In this document: positions 27,166 to 27,231 of the stretch, one piece after another | Layout: each line of letters starts with the position of its first letter | Position numbering within the stretch: position 1 is the stretch's first letter | Origin: Chara braunii | Lineage: Eukaryota; Streptophyta; Charophyceae; Charales; Characeae | NCBI GenBank assembly: GCA_003427395.1 | Contig: BFEA01000279.1 | Location: forward strand, 1,026,281-1,053,511 | Length of the DNA: 27,231 nucleotides | Direction of reading: 5' to 3' | Translations under genes and position numbers: made by a program | The notes under the pieces: generated by a model | What the model saw: only the letters and a program-made list of their open reading frames with translations | Databases searched by the model: none | Told to the model about the DNA's origin: nothing

Positions 27166-27231
<66 letters not shown>
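27166..27231. repeat. (CT)n microsatellite at the right edge
   Basis: Uninterrupted CT dinucleotides run to the last base, mirroring the (GA)n at the left end. Confidence 0.98.

Noticed and set aside
1-27231. Terminal inverted repeats of a transposon spanning the whole window
   Set aside because: Beyond the simple GA/CT tracts, the two ends do not match convincingly, and the left 5 kb is an unrelated gypsy element.

Overview
This is eukaryotic nuclear DNA rich in mobile elements. The evidence is a decayed plant-type Ty3/gypsy retroelement with a chromo-like integrase tail, a Ulp1-type protease gene with a good GT-AG intron, a DUF7869-type transposase-like gene, several microsatellites, a minisatellite and a 120-bp tandem array. 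The mix best fits a streptophyte alga such as a charophyte (for example Chara). That placement is inferred from family content and is not proven. The window starts in a (GA)n tract and ends in a (CT)n tract, so it may be a whole contig broken at simple repeats.

Layout. 1-1435: simple repeats, non-coding DNA and probably the LTR of the gypsy element. 1436-5205 (minus): gypsy remnant with gag, a protease fragment, a foreign insert in place of the reverse transcriptase core, then the RT end, RNase H, integrase and chromo-like domain. 5205-6345: non-coding DNA with truncated repeats of the neighbouring Ulp1 gene. 6348-14150 (minus): one very long, largely frame-continuous but nonsense-ridden gene. 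It runs from a novel N-terminal part through a basic region, a central domain and a beta-class DNA-methyltransferase-like segment to a Gly-Lys-Gly-Ser minisatellite linker, acidic repeats and a Ulp1 (C48) protease. 14150-18700: gene-free repeat core with palindromes, a TA microsatellite, a large hexanucleotide-derived array and a 120-bp tandem array. 18709-21978 (plus): DUF7869-type gene, one frame with four nonsense codons. 22062-25225 (plus): three small genes, two of them paralogues, each with its ATG exactly one base after a splice-acceptor AG. 25226-27231: degenerate repeats, a 276-bp duplication and the (CT)n end.

How the parts may work together (inference). The long minus gene and the plus-strand genes diverge from the repeat core. 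A 22-bp palindrome (8-base arms, 6-base spacer) recurs about 30 times from 5.3 kb to the right end and was not seen in the gypsy element. Some copies carry compensatory arm changes. The simplest model is a large decayed DNA transposon, about 20 kb, with a DUF7869-type transposase, a methyltransferase-like/Ulp1 accessory polyprotein and small accessory genes. The palindrome would then be a candidate protein-binding or structural repeat. Most coding parts are broken by nonsense changes, many explicable as C-to-T.
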